NCBI GenBank assembly: GCA_046759145.1
Contig: JBHIBR010000071.1
Location: 1 to 7,802, forward strand
Origin: JBHIBR01 sp046759145 [NCBI: Nitrospinota bacterium]
GTDB lineage: Bacteria > UBA8248
Direction of reading: 5' to 3'
DNA length: 7,802 bases
Positions within the stretch are counted from its first letter, which is position 1. Each line of letters opens with the position of its first letter. Positions 1-6,472 of the stretch are shown in pieces. The position numbers were made by a program, and so were the translations under genes. The notes beneath the pieces were generated by a model that was not told the DNA's origin, made no database searches, and saw nothing but the letters and a program-made list of their open reading frames with translations.

Positions 1-1421
1 CCGGCCCCGCCGAAGGCCACCAGGACGAACTCCCTCGGGTCGTGGCCTCGCTCCACCGAGATGAGGCGGATGGCCCGCTCCATGCTCGCATCCGCCACCC
101 GGAGTACCCCCTCGGCCGCCTCTCGGGGCTCAAGGCCGAGGGCGCGTCCCAGGCGCGCGAGGCCCTCCTCCACGCCCCGGAGGTCCAAGCGGAGCCCGCC
201 CCCCAGGAAGCGGGCGGCATCCAGGCGCCCGAGGAAGAGGTGGGCGTCTGTGACCGTCACCTCCTGGCCTAGGTCCACTCGACCCGACCGCGCTCGGCCG
301 TAGCAGATGGGGCCTGGGTCCGCGCCCGCGCTCTGGGGGCCCACCCGGAGCGCCCCGCCTGCGTCTCGCCAGGCGAGGGAGCCCCCGCCCGCCCCCACGG
401 TGTGGATGTCGATGACGGGGACGCGGATGGGGCAGCCCGCCACTTCCGCCTCGGCCGTGAAACCCACATCGCCCCGGCAGAGGGAGACATCGGTGGAGGT
501 GCCCCCCATGTCGAAGGTGATGGCCTGGGTGAAGCCAGCCGCCCGGGCCGCCGCGAACCCTCCCACCACGCCGCCCGCGGGACCCGAGAGGATGGTGCGC
601 ACCGCCTCCTGCCCCGCCGCCCGGGCGGAGAGGACGCCGCCGTTGCTCTGCATTACCCTGAGCCGACCCCCCGGCAGTCGCCGGTCGAGCTCGGAGAGAT
701 AGCGCCCCATGAGGGGCGAGACGTAGGCGTTGACGCACGTCGTGCTGGTGCGCTCGTACTCGCGATACTCGGGCAGGATGCGGCTCGAGGGGCTCACGGC
801 GAAGCCCGCCCGCCGCGCCGCCTCGGCCGCCCGCCTCTCGTGGTCGGGGTTGGCGTAGGAGTGGAGGAAGCTGATGGCGACCGACCCCACGCCCGCCCGC
901 CCGAGCCTGGCGAGAGCCCGCTCCAGGGCCCCCTGGTCGAGGGGCCGCTCCACCTCCCCTTCGGGCCCCACCCGCTCGGGGACGCCGAGGCGCAGGGGGC
1001 GGGGCACGAGGGGCGGGGGCCTGCGGTAGTAAAGGTCGTAGAGCCGGGAGCGGTTCTGACGGCCGATCTCCACCACGTCCTCAAGGCCCGCCGTGGTGAG
1101 GAGGCCGGTGCGGGCCCCCGTGCGGGTGAGGAGGGCGTTGGTGGCGACGGTGGAGCCGTGGGTGATCTCGAGGATGCCCGCCAGGGGTCCCCAAGGCGCC
1201 CGCGCGCCGGGGGTGCCGGCCTCGGGCATTTCTCCAAGGAGCTGAGCCACCCCCTCCAGGATGGCCCGGGCCGGGTTCTCGGGGGTAGACAGCACCTTGA
1301 GGACGCGGGCTCGGCCCCCTCGCCCCCCCCGGCGGTCGCCCTCGATGAGGATGAAATCGGTAAAAGTCCCCCCCGTGTCCACGCCCAGCCGCCAGAGGGG
1401 GGCTTTCCTCCGCGCTACCAC
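1..1421 (-). CDS. Hydantoinase/oxoprolinase family protein, subunit A type (C-terminus beyond window)
   Basis: ATP-dependent hydrolase of the HyuA / 5-oxoprolinase family, which opens cyclic amides such as hydantoins or 5-oxoproline, usually with a HyuB partner; cytoplasmic. I translated the reverse strand without interruption for 473 codons. Visible motifs: VDTGGTFTD near residues 14-22 (N-terminal ATP-binding loop of the actin-like fold), THGSTVATNALL, MQSNGG, SGPAGGVVGG near 277, FDMGGTSTD near 302, VGAGGGS, GADPGP, and FGGAG just before the left edge. Family members run to about 650-700 residues, so roughly the last third is missing. The start is a GTG 10 nt after the aminotransferase stop; an in-frame TGA lies a few codons upstream, no better start lies between, and GAGGG sits 7 nt before the GTG. 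Last visible gene of the five-gene string. The substrate cannot be read from the sequence: N-methylhydantoinase, oxoprolinase and acetone/acetophenone carboxylase relatives share these motifs. A hyuB gene may follow off the edge. Confidence 0.93.
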   Translation of the reverse strand, partial: MVARRKAPLWRLGVDTGGTFTDFILIEGDRRGGRGGRARVLKVLSTPENPARAILEGVAQLLGEMPEAGTPGARAPWGPLAGILEITHGSTVATNALLTRTGARTGLLTTAGLEDVVEIGRQNRSRLYDLYYRRPPPLVPRPLRLGVPERVGPEGEVERPLDQGALERALARLGRAGVGSVAISFLHSYANPDHERRAAEAARRAGFAVSPSSRILPEYREYERTSTTCVNAYVSPLMGRYLSELDRRLPGGRLRVMQSNGGVLSARAAGQEAVRTILSGPAGGVVGGFAAARAAGFTQAITFDMGGTSTDVSLCRGDVGFTAEAEVAGCPIRVPVIDIHTVGAGGGSLAWRDAGGALRVGPQSAGADPGPICYGRARSGRVDLGQEVTVTDAHLFLGRLDAARFLGGGLRLDLRGVEEGLARLGRALGLEPREAAEGVLRVADASMERAIRLISVERGHDPREFVLVAFGGA

Positions 1422-1431
1422 GGCGGGGCCC

Positions 1432-2598
1432 TCAGCGGAGGCGACTCTTCACGACCCCCTCGATCCGGTCGAGCGCCTTCTCGAGGTCCTCTGTCGAGTT
1501 GGCGAAGCAGAAGCGGATGTGGCCCTCGCCGTGCTCGCCGAAATCGGTCCCCGCCAGGCACCCCACCCCCGCCTCCTCCAGCAGCGCCTCCGCCACCTGC
1601 TGGCAGTCGCCCACCTTGCGGACGTTGGGGAAGGCATAGAAGGCCCCGGCCGGGGTTTTGCACGAGAGGCCCGAGACCTCGTTCAGGCCCGCGACGAAGA
1701 GGTCGCGGCGGCGGCGGAACTCCTCCATCATCCGCCCGCTCTCCTCCTGAGGGCCCCGCAGGGCCTCGACGCCAGCGAGCTGGACGAAGGGAGGGGTGCA
1801 GGAGACGGAGTTGGTGATGAGCTTTGTGAGGTGTGCGGCGAGCTCCCGGTTGGTCGCCACCCAGCCCAGCCGCCACCCGGTCATGGCGTAGGTCTTGGAG
1901 TGGGAGTCCATGAGGATGGTGCGCTCCCGCATGCCGGGCATGGCGGCGATGGAGACGTGCGCCCCCTCGAAGAGCATGTTGGAGTAAACCTCATCCGCCA
2001 GCACCACGATGTCGCGCTCGCGGGCGAGCTCGGCGATGGCCTCGAGCTCCCGCTCGGTGAGGGTCCCCCCGGTGGGGTTGTGGGGGTAGTTGAGGATGAT
2101 GAGGCGGGTGCGCTCGTTCACCCGCCCGCGGACCTCCTCGACGGTGAAGCGGAAGTCGTTGGCCTCCAGGATGGGCAGAGCCACCGGGCGCGCCCCGGCG
2201 TAACGGATGACCGATTCGTAGACCGGGAAGCCCGGGTTGGGGTAGATGACCTCGTCCCCCGACTGGGCGAGGGCCACGATGGCATAGAAGAGGAAGGGTT
2301 TTGCCCCCGCCGCCACCACCACTTCCTCGGGCGAGTAGCGCACCCCGCGCGTGCGCTCGAAGTACTCGCAGATGGCCTCCCGCAGCTCCAGCAGCCCCTG
2401 GGAGGGGCAGTAGTGGGTCGCCCCTTCCTTGAGCGCCCGGTAGGCCGCCTCCACGATGGAGGAGGGGGTGTCGAAGTCCGGCTCGCCGATCTCCAGATGA
2501 ATGATGTCCCGCCCCCCTCGCTCGAGCTCCTTGGCCCGGGCCAGCACCACGAAGGCCGACTCGGTCAGGAGCCTCCCCATCCGGTCCGCAAGCCGCAT
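1432..2598 (-). CDS. PLP-dependent class I/II aminotransferase (AspC-like, subgroup I-gamma type)
   Basis: Fold-type I aminotransferase of 388 residues, moving an amino group between an amino acid and a 2-oxo acid; cytoplasmic. Visible family marks (numbering from the chosen start): GEPDFDTP at 38-45, NPTGG with N174 (contacts the PLP ring), DEVY with D202 and Y205 (pyridine N and O3' contacts), SHSKTYAMTGWR with K235 as the Schiff-base lysine, and HIRF with R362 as the likely substrate-carboxylate arginine. All key residues are present and the length is normal. The ATG at 2598 is preferred over a GTG at 2619: it lies 8 nt after a GGAGG and leaves 1 nt after the Maf stop, whereas the GTG would overlap Maf. 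The next gene is a HyuA-type hydrolase 10 nt downstream, hinting at amino-acid or cyclic-amide catabolism, but substrate choice (Asp, Ala, aromatic) cannot be decided here. Confidence 0.95.
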   Translation of the reverse strand: MRLADRMGRLLTESAFVVLARAKELERGGRDIIHLEIGEPDFDTPSSIVEAAYRALKEGATHYCPSQGLLELREAICEYFERTRGVRYSPEEVVVAAGAKPFLFYAIVALAQSGDEVIYPNPGFPVYESVIRYAGARPVALPILEANDFRFTVEEVRGRVNERTRLIILNYPHNPTGGTLTERELEAIAELARERDIVVLADEVYSNMLFEGAHVSIAAMPGMRERTILMDSHSKTYAMTGWRLGWVATNRELAAHLTKLITNSVSCTPPFVQLAGVEALRGPQEESGRMMEEFRRRRDLFVAGLNEVSGLSCKTPAGAFYAFPNVRKVGDCQQVAEALLEEAGVGCLAGTDFGEHGEGHIRFCFANSTEDLEKALDRIEGVVKSRLR

Positions 2599-2599
2599 T

Positions 2600-3223
2600 T
2601 CACCCTCCTCCTCGCCCACCGCGGAAACCCATCTCCTCCAGGACGGCCAGAAGCTCCCCCAGGGGGAGGCCCACTACACTGGTGTAGCTCCCCTCGATGC
2701 GGTCCACAAGTGCCCCCCCTCCGCCCTGGATGGCGTAGCCGCCCGCCTTGCCCAGGGGCTCGCCGCTCCCCACGTAGGCCTCCACCTCCTCGGGCGCAAG
2801 GGGCCGGAAGCTCACCCGCGTCCTCACCGACTTCACCCGCTTCCTCCCCTCCGGGCTCACCACCGCGAAGGCGGTCACCACCTCGTGGGTGCGGCCCGAG
2901 AGGGTGGCCAGCATCCGCCGGGCATCCTCCTCATCGCGGGGCTTGCCCAGCATCTCCCCACCCAGCACCACCACGGTGTCCGCCCCGACCACCCAGCGCC
3001 CGCCCCCCAGGCGCCCTGCCACCCCCTCTGCCTTGGCCAGGGCGAGGGCCTCCGCCCAGCCACGCGGGTCCTCCCCGGGGGAATGCGCCTCGGGTGCGGA
3101 CTCCTCCTCCGGGGGCCAGACCTCGAAGGGAACCCCCGCCGCCTGGAGGAGCTCGCGCCTGCGGGGTGAGGAGGAGGCCAGGACGAGGAGCGGGTGGGCT
3201 GCCCCTTCCTTCCTCTCAGACAT
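2600..3223 (-). CDS. maf: Maf-family nucleoside triphosphate pyrophosphatase (YhdE-like dTTP/UTP type)
   Basis: Maf proteins hydrolyse the alpha-beta phosphate bond of non-canonical or specific nucleoside triphosphates, releasing pyrophosphate; they clean the nucleotide pool and have been linked to septum formation. The product is 207 residues, normal for the family. Motifs: LASSSPRRRELL with SSSPRR at 17-22 (phosphate binding), EEE near 39-41, GADTVV with D82 (metal/catalytic), LGKP at 92-95, SGRTHEV at 109-115, GKAGGYAIQG at 158-167 and EGSYTSVVGLP. The IQG glutamine and GSY..VVGLP block match the YhdE rather than the YceF branch as I know them. The ATG at 3223 overlaps the end of the AMMECR1 gene by 8 nt; a longer frame reaches upstream but its extra residues are Arg/Ser-rich shadow of that gene. 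The C-terminus is Gly/Arg-rich because those codons double as the ribosome binding site of the next gene. Confidence 0.95.
   Translation of the reverse strand: MSERKEGAAHPLLVLASSSPRRRELLQAAGVPFEVWPPEEESAPEAHSPGEDPRGWAEALALAKAEGVAGRLGGGRWVVGADTVVVLGGEMLGKPRDEEDARRMLATLSGRTHEVVTAFAVVSPEGRKRVKSVRTRVSFRPLAPEEVEAYVGSGEPLGKAGGYAIQGGGGALVDRIEGSYTSVVGLPLGELLAVLEEMGFRGGRGGG
2603..2612 (-). promoter_or_regulatory. Ribosome binding site of the aminotransferase, inside the end of maf
   Basis: Reads AGGAGGAGGG on the minus strand, overlapping the last codons of maf and ending just before its TGA. GGAGG is 8 nt from the ATG at 2598. This strong site decides the aminotransferase start and lets ribosomes finishing maf reinitiate. 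Confidence 0.75.
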
Positions 3224-3740
3224 CCTCGCGGAAGCGCTCCACCGTAAAGCGGAACACCTCGCAGGGCTCTCCCTCCGGGATGCCCGCCTTCTTGCGGACG
3301 ATGGCGAGCTGCTCTTCGACCGTGCGGACGGCAGGAAGGTCGGGCAGGAGCACCCCCTGGAGCCCGCCCCAACGGACGAGGACGCCGTAGCGCTTCGGGT
3401 CCAGCTCACCGGAGTCCAAGACGGACTCGAGGGGGGCCACCACGTCCACCGACACGCTCACCTCCGCGAGCTCCCCGAGGGCAAGAGGGGGAAAGCGGGG
3501 GTCACGGGAGGCGGCGGCGATGGCGTTTCGGATGACCTCAGCGGCGACGTTCGCCTCCCGCGGCTCGGCTGTGCCGACGCATCCGCGGAGATCGCCGCCC
3601 TTCTTCAGGCTCACGAAAGCCCCCGCCCGGCGGGCCATTTCGGGGGGAAGGGGCTCGGGCGGGGGGAGAGCCTCGCCGCTTCTCAGGTAGTGCTCGATGG
3701 CCCGACGCGCGAGCTCCACCAAGGGGTGCGGCGGGGTCAA
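3216..3740 (-). CDS. AMMECR1-domain protein, stand-alone
   Basis: A 174-residue protein made of one AMMECR1 domain. Visible family marks are GAFVSLKKGGDLRGCVG with the hallmark LRGCVG at 51-56, DPRFPPL at 80-86, the VSVSVDV strand at 94-100, GVLLPDLP around 129-136 (many homologues have LLPQ here) and KKAGIP at 150-155. The biochemical role is not established; in many prokaryotes the domain is linked or fused to Memo and radical-SAM proteins, neither of which is visible here. The start is taken as a TTG at 3740, which overlaps the stop of the polyprenyl synthase by 4 nt (TTGA), a usual coupling arrangement. TTG and GTG codons at residues 7-8 are alternatives that would trim the N-terminus. 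The family call is firm; function is unknown. Context with quinone side-chain synthesis and Maf suggests a housekeeping rather than accessory role (inference). Confidence 0.92.
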   Translation of the reverse strand: MTPPHPLVELARRAIEHYLRSGEALPPPEPLPPEMARRAGAFVSLKKGGDLRGCVGTAEPREANVAAEVIRNAIAAASRDPRFPPLALGELAEVSVSVDVVAPLESVLDSGELDPKRYGVLVRWGGLQGVLLPDLPAVRTVEEQLAIVRKKAGIPEGEPCEVFRFTVERFREDV

Positions 3741-4720
3741 GAATCCCGCCCCACCACGTAGTCCGCCAGCGCCCGGAGGCCGTCCACGTAGTAGGAATCC
3801 CCCATAGCGCTCAGGTGACCCTTGGCCGCCTTCACATAGGCGCTGGCGCGGTCGAGGGTGTACTCGATGGCCCCGCAGGCGCGCATGAGGTTCCGGAGGT
3901 GGGCAAGTTCCTCCTCCCCCACCCCCTCCGCCTCCAGCACCGCGGCCCGCAGCCTCCCCTTCTCCTCGGGCGAGGCGAGCTGGTAGAGGCGCAGGAGCGG
4001 CAGGGTGACCTTCCCTTCTCGAAGGTCCTGCCCCACCGGCTTGCCCAGGCGGGCCTCGTCGGCGGTGTAGTCCAGCACGTCGTCCACCAGCTGGAAGGCG
4101 TATCCCACCTGGCGGCCGTACGCGCCGAGGGCCTCCTCCATCGCCGGGGACGCCCCGCCCAGGATGGCCCCCACCCGGCAGGAGGCCTCGATGAGGGCGC
4201 CGGTCTTGCGGAAGACTACGTCCAGGTACTGCTCCTCCGAGCAGGAGAGGTTGTAGAGGTTCACGAGTTCGAGGACCTCGCCCTCGCTCAGGTGAGTGGT
4301 GGCCTGGCTGATGGCGTTCAGGATGCGTGGGTCGGCATCCCGGCTCATGAGGGCGAAGCTCTTGGCAAAGAGGTAGTCCCCCACGAGGACGCTCGCCTCA
4401 TTGCCCCACTTGGCGTTGGCCGAGGGCCAGCCGCGCCGCTTCTCGGCCCCATCCACCACATCGTCATGGAGCAAGCTGGCGGTGTGGATGTACTCTACCA
4501 CGCAGGAGTGCGTGATGGAGCGCTCCCCCTCGTAGCCGCAGGCCTTGGCCGAGAGGAGCACCAGGAGGGGCCTCACGCGCTTTCCGCCGTTTCCGCTGAG
4601 GTAGCCCCCGATGTCGCCGATGAGGGCTACGTCGGAGCGGAGGTGCTCCCGAATGGCGGCCTCCACCCGGTCGAGCTCCCCGCGCAGGGAGGCCATCACT
4701 TCGGAAAAGCTGACGGCCAT
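3737..4720 (-). CDS. Long-chain polyprenyl diphosphate synthase (IspB/octaprenyl-type trans-prenyltransferase)
   Basis: Adds isopentenyl diphosphate units to an allylic primer to make the all-trans side chain of respiratory quinones. 327 residues, close to E. coli IspB. Motifs: GGKRVRP at 45-51 (IPP binding), LLHDDVVD with D86, D87 and D90 as the first Asp-rich motif, GDYLF at 114-118, KTGALIEAS at 172-180, FQLVDDVLD with D213, D214 and D217 as the second Asp-rich motif, and GKPVGQDLREGKVTLPLL from 226. Residues 5 and 4 before the first motif are Ala81 and Ser82; short-chain farnesyl synthases often carry bulky aromatics there, so a long product is likely. ATG 4720 is chosen over an upstream start at 4798, because the extra 26 residues are low-complexity and begin at the predicted transcription start. 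The ribosome site is a weak G-rich run. First gene of the five-gene string, behind a candidate promoter. Confidence 0.95.
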   Translation of the reverse strand: MAVSFSEVMASLRGELDRVEAAIREHLRSDVALIGDIGGYLSGNGGKRVRPLLVLLSAKACGYEGERSITHSCVVEYIHTASLLHDDVVDGAEKRRGWPSANAKWGNEASVLVGDYLFAKSFALMSRDADPRILNAISQATTHLSEGEVLELVNLYNLSCSEEQYLDVVFRKTGALIEASCRVGAILGGASPAMEEALGAYGRQVGYAFQLVDDVLDYTADEARLGKPVGQDLREGKVTLPLLRLYQLASPEEKGRLRAAVLEAEGVGEEELAHLRNLMRACGAIEYTLDRASAYVKAAKGHLSAMGDSYYVDGLRALADYVVGRDS

Positions 4721-4803
4721 ACCAGCCCCCCACCCCGCAGAAGCAACTGACCCGACCGATGGAAGCGTGCCCCCAGAGCCGCATCCAGGCATCGACAAGC
4801 GCG

Positions 4804-4833
4804 ACTCTACGCAACGGGCGGGGGACCTGTCAA
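4804..4833 (-). promoter_or_regulatory. Sigma70-like promoter for the polyprenyl synthase gene string
   Basis: On the minus strand, a perfect TTGACA (4833-4828) is followed after 18 nt by TAGAGT (4809-4804; 4 of 6 matches to TATAAT, including the first TA, the fifth-from-start A and the last T). This predicts transcription from about 4797 and a leader of about 77 nt before the ATG at 4720. It lies in the only gap of more than 60 nt between the SDR and the left edge, just where a new operon would begin. A perfect -35 box is rare by chance in DNA this GC-rich. Confidence 0.6.
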
Positions 4834-4842
4834 CGCCCGCCC
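4816..4842. repeat. Dyad symmetry GGGCGGG/CCCGCCC around the -35 box
   Basis: GGGCGGG at 4816-4822 and CCCGCCC at 4836-4842 form a 7-bp inverted repeat with a 13-nt centre that contains the whole TTGACA box. It begins immediately after the SDR stop codon. As RNA it could be a terminator hairpin for the SDR transcript, but no T-run follows. As DNA it could be an operator over the promoter. The sequence does not decide between these. Confidence 0.4.
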
Positions 4843-5616
4843 CTAATAGAAGTACATCCCCCCGTTCACCAGGAAGGTCTGGCCGGTGAGGTAGCCGGCC
4901 TCCTCCGAGGCGAGGAAGGCGCAGAGCGCGGCCAACTCCTCGGGCTTCCCCAGTCTCCTCACGGGGACCTCCCGGACGCGCTCCTCCGGCCCCCAGGGGC
5001 GCTGCCAGGCGGGCTTCGTGTCCCGGTAGTACTTGTTCTGGCGGGGCTCGGTGTCCATGAGGCCGGGCCCCACATGGTTGCAGGTGACCCCGAAGGGGGC
5101 GAGCTCATGGGCGATGGCCCGGGTGAATCCGACCGCCCCCGCCTTGCCGGCCGCGGTGTGGGCGCCGGAGCGGGCGTAGAGGTGGGCGTGGCCGGTGATG
5201 TTGAGGATGCGCCCCCAGCCCCGGCGCACCATGGGCCCCGCGAAGGCGCGGGTGCAGTAGAACATGCTGTGGAGGTTCACCCCGATGAGGGTGTGCCAGT
5301 CCTCGGGGCTCATCTCCAGGAAAGGCACGAAGGGGCTCGCCCCCACGTTGTTGACCAGGATGTCCACCGGCCCGAGCTCCTTGAGCACCCGCTCCTTGAG
5401 CCCCTCCACCCCCTCGTGCTCCGCCACATCGGCCTGGACGGCCACGGCCCGCACGCCCGCCTCCCGGCAGGCGGCGGCCACCCGCTCGATCTCCTCGGGC
5501 GTGCTCCGGGAGTTGACGGCCACATCCGCCCCCTCGGCCGCGAGCCGGAGGGCGATGGCCCGGCCGAGACTCCGGCCTGCCCCCGTCACGAGGGCCCTCT
5601 TCCCCTTGAGCGACAT
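4843..5616 (-). CDS. Short-chain dehydrogenase/reductase-fold protein lacking the catalytic tyrosine
   Basis: A classical-length SDR (257 residues) closest in layout to FabG-like 3-oxoacyl reductases. Rossmann marks: VTGAGRSLGRAIA at 10-22 (Ser in place of the second motif Gly), ADV at 62-64, NNVG at 89-92, N114 in GVNLHSMF, PG at 184-185 in the HVGPG block, and LTGQTFLVNGG near the C-terminus. The active site is unusual: in NITGHAHLYARSGAHTAAGK the Lys (K158) is present, but the position four residues before it, normally Tyr, is Thr154, and the position 13 before that, normally Ser, is Thr141. I checked this on the DNA: GGC GCC CAC ACC GCG GCC GGC AAG. His153 and Tyr147 are nearby candidates for a substitute acid/base. 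Either it uses a different mechanism or it is a non-catalytic or binding relative. The start ATG has an excellent AGGAGGTGA. It probably shares a transcript with the upstream acyltransferase, 59 nt away. Confidence 0.9.
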   Translation of the reverse strand: MSLKGKRALVTGAGRSLGRAIALRLAAEGADVAVNSRSTPEEIERVAAACREAGVRAVAVQADVAEHEGVEGLKERVLKELGPVDILVNNVGASPFVPFLEMSPEDWHTLIGVNLHSMFYCTRAFAGPMVRRGWGRILNITGHAHLYARSGAHTAAGKAGAVGFTRAIAHELAPFGVTCNHVGPGLMDTEPRQNKYYRDTKPAWQRPWGPEERVREVPVRRLGKPEELAALCAFLASEEAGYLTGQTFLVNGGMYFY

Positions 5617-5621
5617 GGCGC

Positions 5622-5630
5622 TCACCTCCT
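5622..5630 (-). promoter_or_regulatory. Strong ribosome binding site of the SDR gene
   Basis: AGGAGGTGA on the minus strand is a full match to the 16S anti-Shine-Dalgarno, 8 nt (from AGGAGG) before the ATG at 5616. It fixes the start of the SDR and rejects the much longer frame that continues upstream through the acyltransferase. Part of it lies in a hairpin arm described separately. Confidence 0.8.
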
Positions 5631-5670
5631 CCCTTCGGGGGGAGGACCCGGGGATGAGCCCCCTCCCCCC
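5627..5670 (-). other. Two mutually exclusive hairpins between the acyltransferase and SDR genes
   Basis: In mRNA sense, arm A (5670-5662, GGGGGGAGG) can pair with arm B (5645-5637, CCTCCCCCC), reinforced by an inner GGGG/CCCC pairing. Alternatively UCCUCCC (5646-5640) can pair with GGGAGGA (5633-5627) over a 6-nt loop, covering most of the SDR Shine-Dalgarno. The two structures share bases 5640-5645, so only one can form at a time. No T-run follows, which argues against a simple intrinsic terminator. The complementarity is exact, but G/C-tract pairing is easy in DNA this GC-rich, so a regulatory role is tentative. Confidence 0.35.
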
Positions 5671-5675
5671 CGCCT

Positions 5676-6392
5676 TCACCTGCCCACCGGCTTCGGAGCC
5701 GCCTCCTCCCCCTTCGCGAGGGCCGCGATGGCCTCCATGATGCGCTCGGTTGCCCCCTGGAGCACTTCCCGCTCGGCCGGCAGGCCCCGGAACTCCGCCA
5801 GGTCCACCGGCGGGCCGAAGCGCACCCGGGCGCGCGAAGGGGTGAGGAGCCCCCAGAGGATGGAGTCGGTGGGAGGGGTCCCCGAAATGCGGGCCGGGAT
5901 GACCGGCACGCCCGTGCGCAGCGCGAAGAGGGCGACCCCCAGCTTCCCATCGCCCGGCGCCCCCGCCAGCCGGATACGCCCCTCGGGGAAGATGCACACG
6001 AGCCCCCCCGACCGCAACGCCTGCAGGGTCTTCCGCGTGGAGGCAAAATCGCGCCCGTCGCGCTCCACAGGGATGGCGTCCAAAAAGCGGAAGAACCACC
6101 GACAGAGGGGGAGCTCGTAGTACTCCCGGGCCATGGGGAAGACCATCAGCCGGGGCGAGGGGGCACTCAGGAGGAATGGGTCGGCGCTCGAGACGTGGTT
6201 AGAGGCAACGATGGCGCCCCCTCGGATGGGGATGTGCTCCTCCCCCTCGACTTGCAGGCGATGCCAAACGCGGCAAAAGAGCCAGTTGATAGAGGCCAGA
6301 AGGGGGAGCAGGGCAGCGGCCCTTCGCCCCTTGAGGTGAGAGGGATGGGGTATCGTCCTCCGCACGGGCCGCAATCGGTCTCCCCCGGCCAT
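5676..6392 (-). CDS. PlsC-type 1-acyl-sn-glycerol-3-phosphate acyltransferase family protein
   Basis: Membrane-associated acyltransferase that transfers an acyl chain to lysophosphatidic acid or a related acceptor in phospholipid synthesis. 238 residues, usual for PlsC. Motifs: SNHVSSADPF with the catalytic H66-x4-D71 pair, a region around 105-110 ending in PVER, and IFPEGRI at 134-140 (the FPEG glycerol-phosphate binding motif), followed by GVPVIPARISG at 161-171. A hydrophobic stretch at about 26-40 (AALLPLLASINWLFC) may be a membrane anchor. The ATG at 6392 is chosen because AGAGGGG lies 7 nt upstream; longer in-frame starts (6443, 6506) would run into the repeat array and add a Gly/Arg-rich leader. 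The downstream SDR makes a lipid-related pair plausible. Acceptor specificity cannot be read from sequence. Confidence 0.93.
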   Translation of the reverse strand: MAGGDRLRPVRRTIPHPSHLKGRRAAALLPLLASINWLFCRVWHRLQVEGEEHIPIRGGAIVASNHVSSADPFLLSAPSPRLMVFPMAREYYELPLCRWFFRFLDAIPVERDGRDFASTRKTLQALRSGGLVCIFPEGRIRLAGAPGDGKLGVALFALRTGVPVIPARISGTPPTDSILWGLLTPSRARVRFGPPVDLAEFRGLPAEREVLQGATERIMEAIAALAKGEEAAPKPVGR

Positions 6393-6472
6393 GGGCTTTC
6401 CCCTCTCTCCTCTGCCGCCGCCAAGCCCTCGCCGCCATCCCATCTTACAACAAGGGGGCATAAGAGTGGGCC
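6393..6472 (-). other. Leader region of the acyltransferase gene, no clear promoter
   Basis: This 80-nt stretch between the repeat array and the acyltransferase ATG contains the G-rich ribosome binding site (6400-6406) and a purine-rich run. It is the least GC-rich piece of the window (around 6441-6465) and has one weak -10-like TAAGAT (6447-6442) without a matching -35 box. I see no small gene in it. Confidence 0.4.

Noticed and set aside
402-1817. Plus-strand open frame of 471 codons across the HyuA gene and aminotransferase end
   Set aside because: Its peptide is low-complexity Gly/Pro/Arg-rich, has no recognisable domain, and runs antisense to two well-supported genes; long antisense frames are expected at this GC content.
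1261-3390. Plus-strand open frame of 709 codons, the longest in the window
   Set aside because: Antisense to parts of four recognised genes, with Pro/Arg/Gly-rich sequence and no family motifs; an effect of GC bias at third positions.
3224-3409. Longer Maf start at 3409
   Set aside because: The added 62 residues are Ser/Arg-rich out-of-frame readings of the AMMECR1 gene; the family N-terminus (LLVLASSSPRR) sits just after the ATG at 3223.
5617-6099. Fusion reading: the SDR frame continues upstream to give a 418-residue protein
   Set aside because: The extra residues are the acyltransferase gene read in the wrong frame; the SDR has its own AGGAGGTGA and ATG at 5616.
4759-6120. Plus-strand open frame of 453 codons over the SDR and acyltransferase
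   Set aside because: It is a shadow of two minus-strand genes with full catalytic-family motifs, and it is His/Gly/Pro-rich without domain signal.
6442-6447. TAAGAT as a -10 box for the acyltransferase
   Set aside because: No -35 match at 16-18 nt and no extended -10; too weak to list as a promoter.
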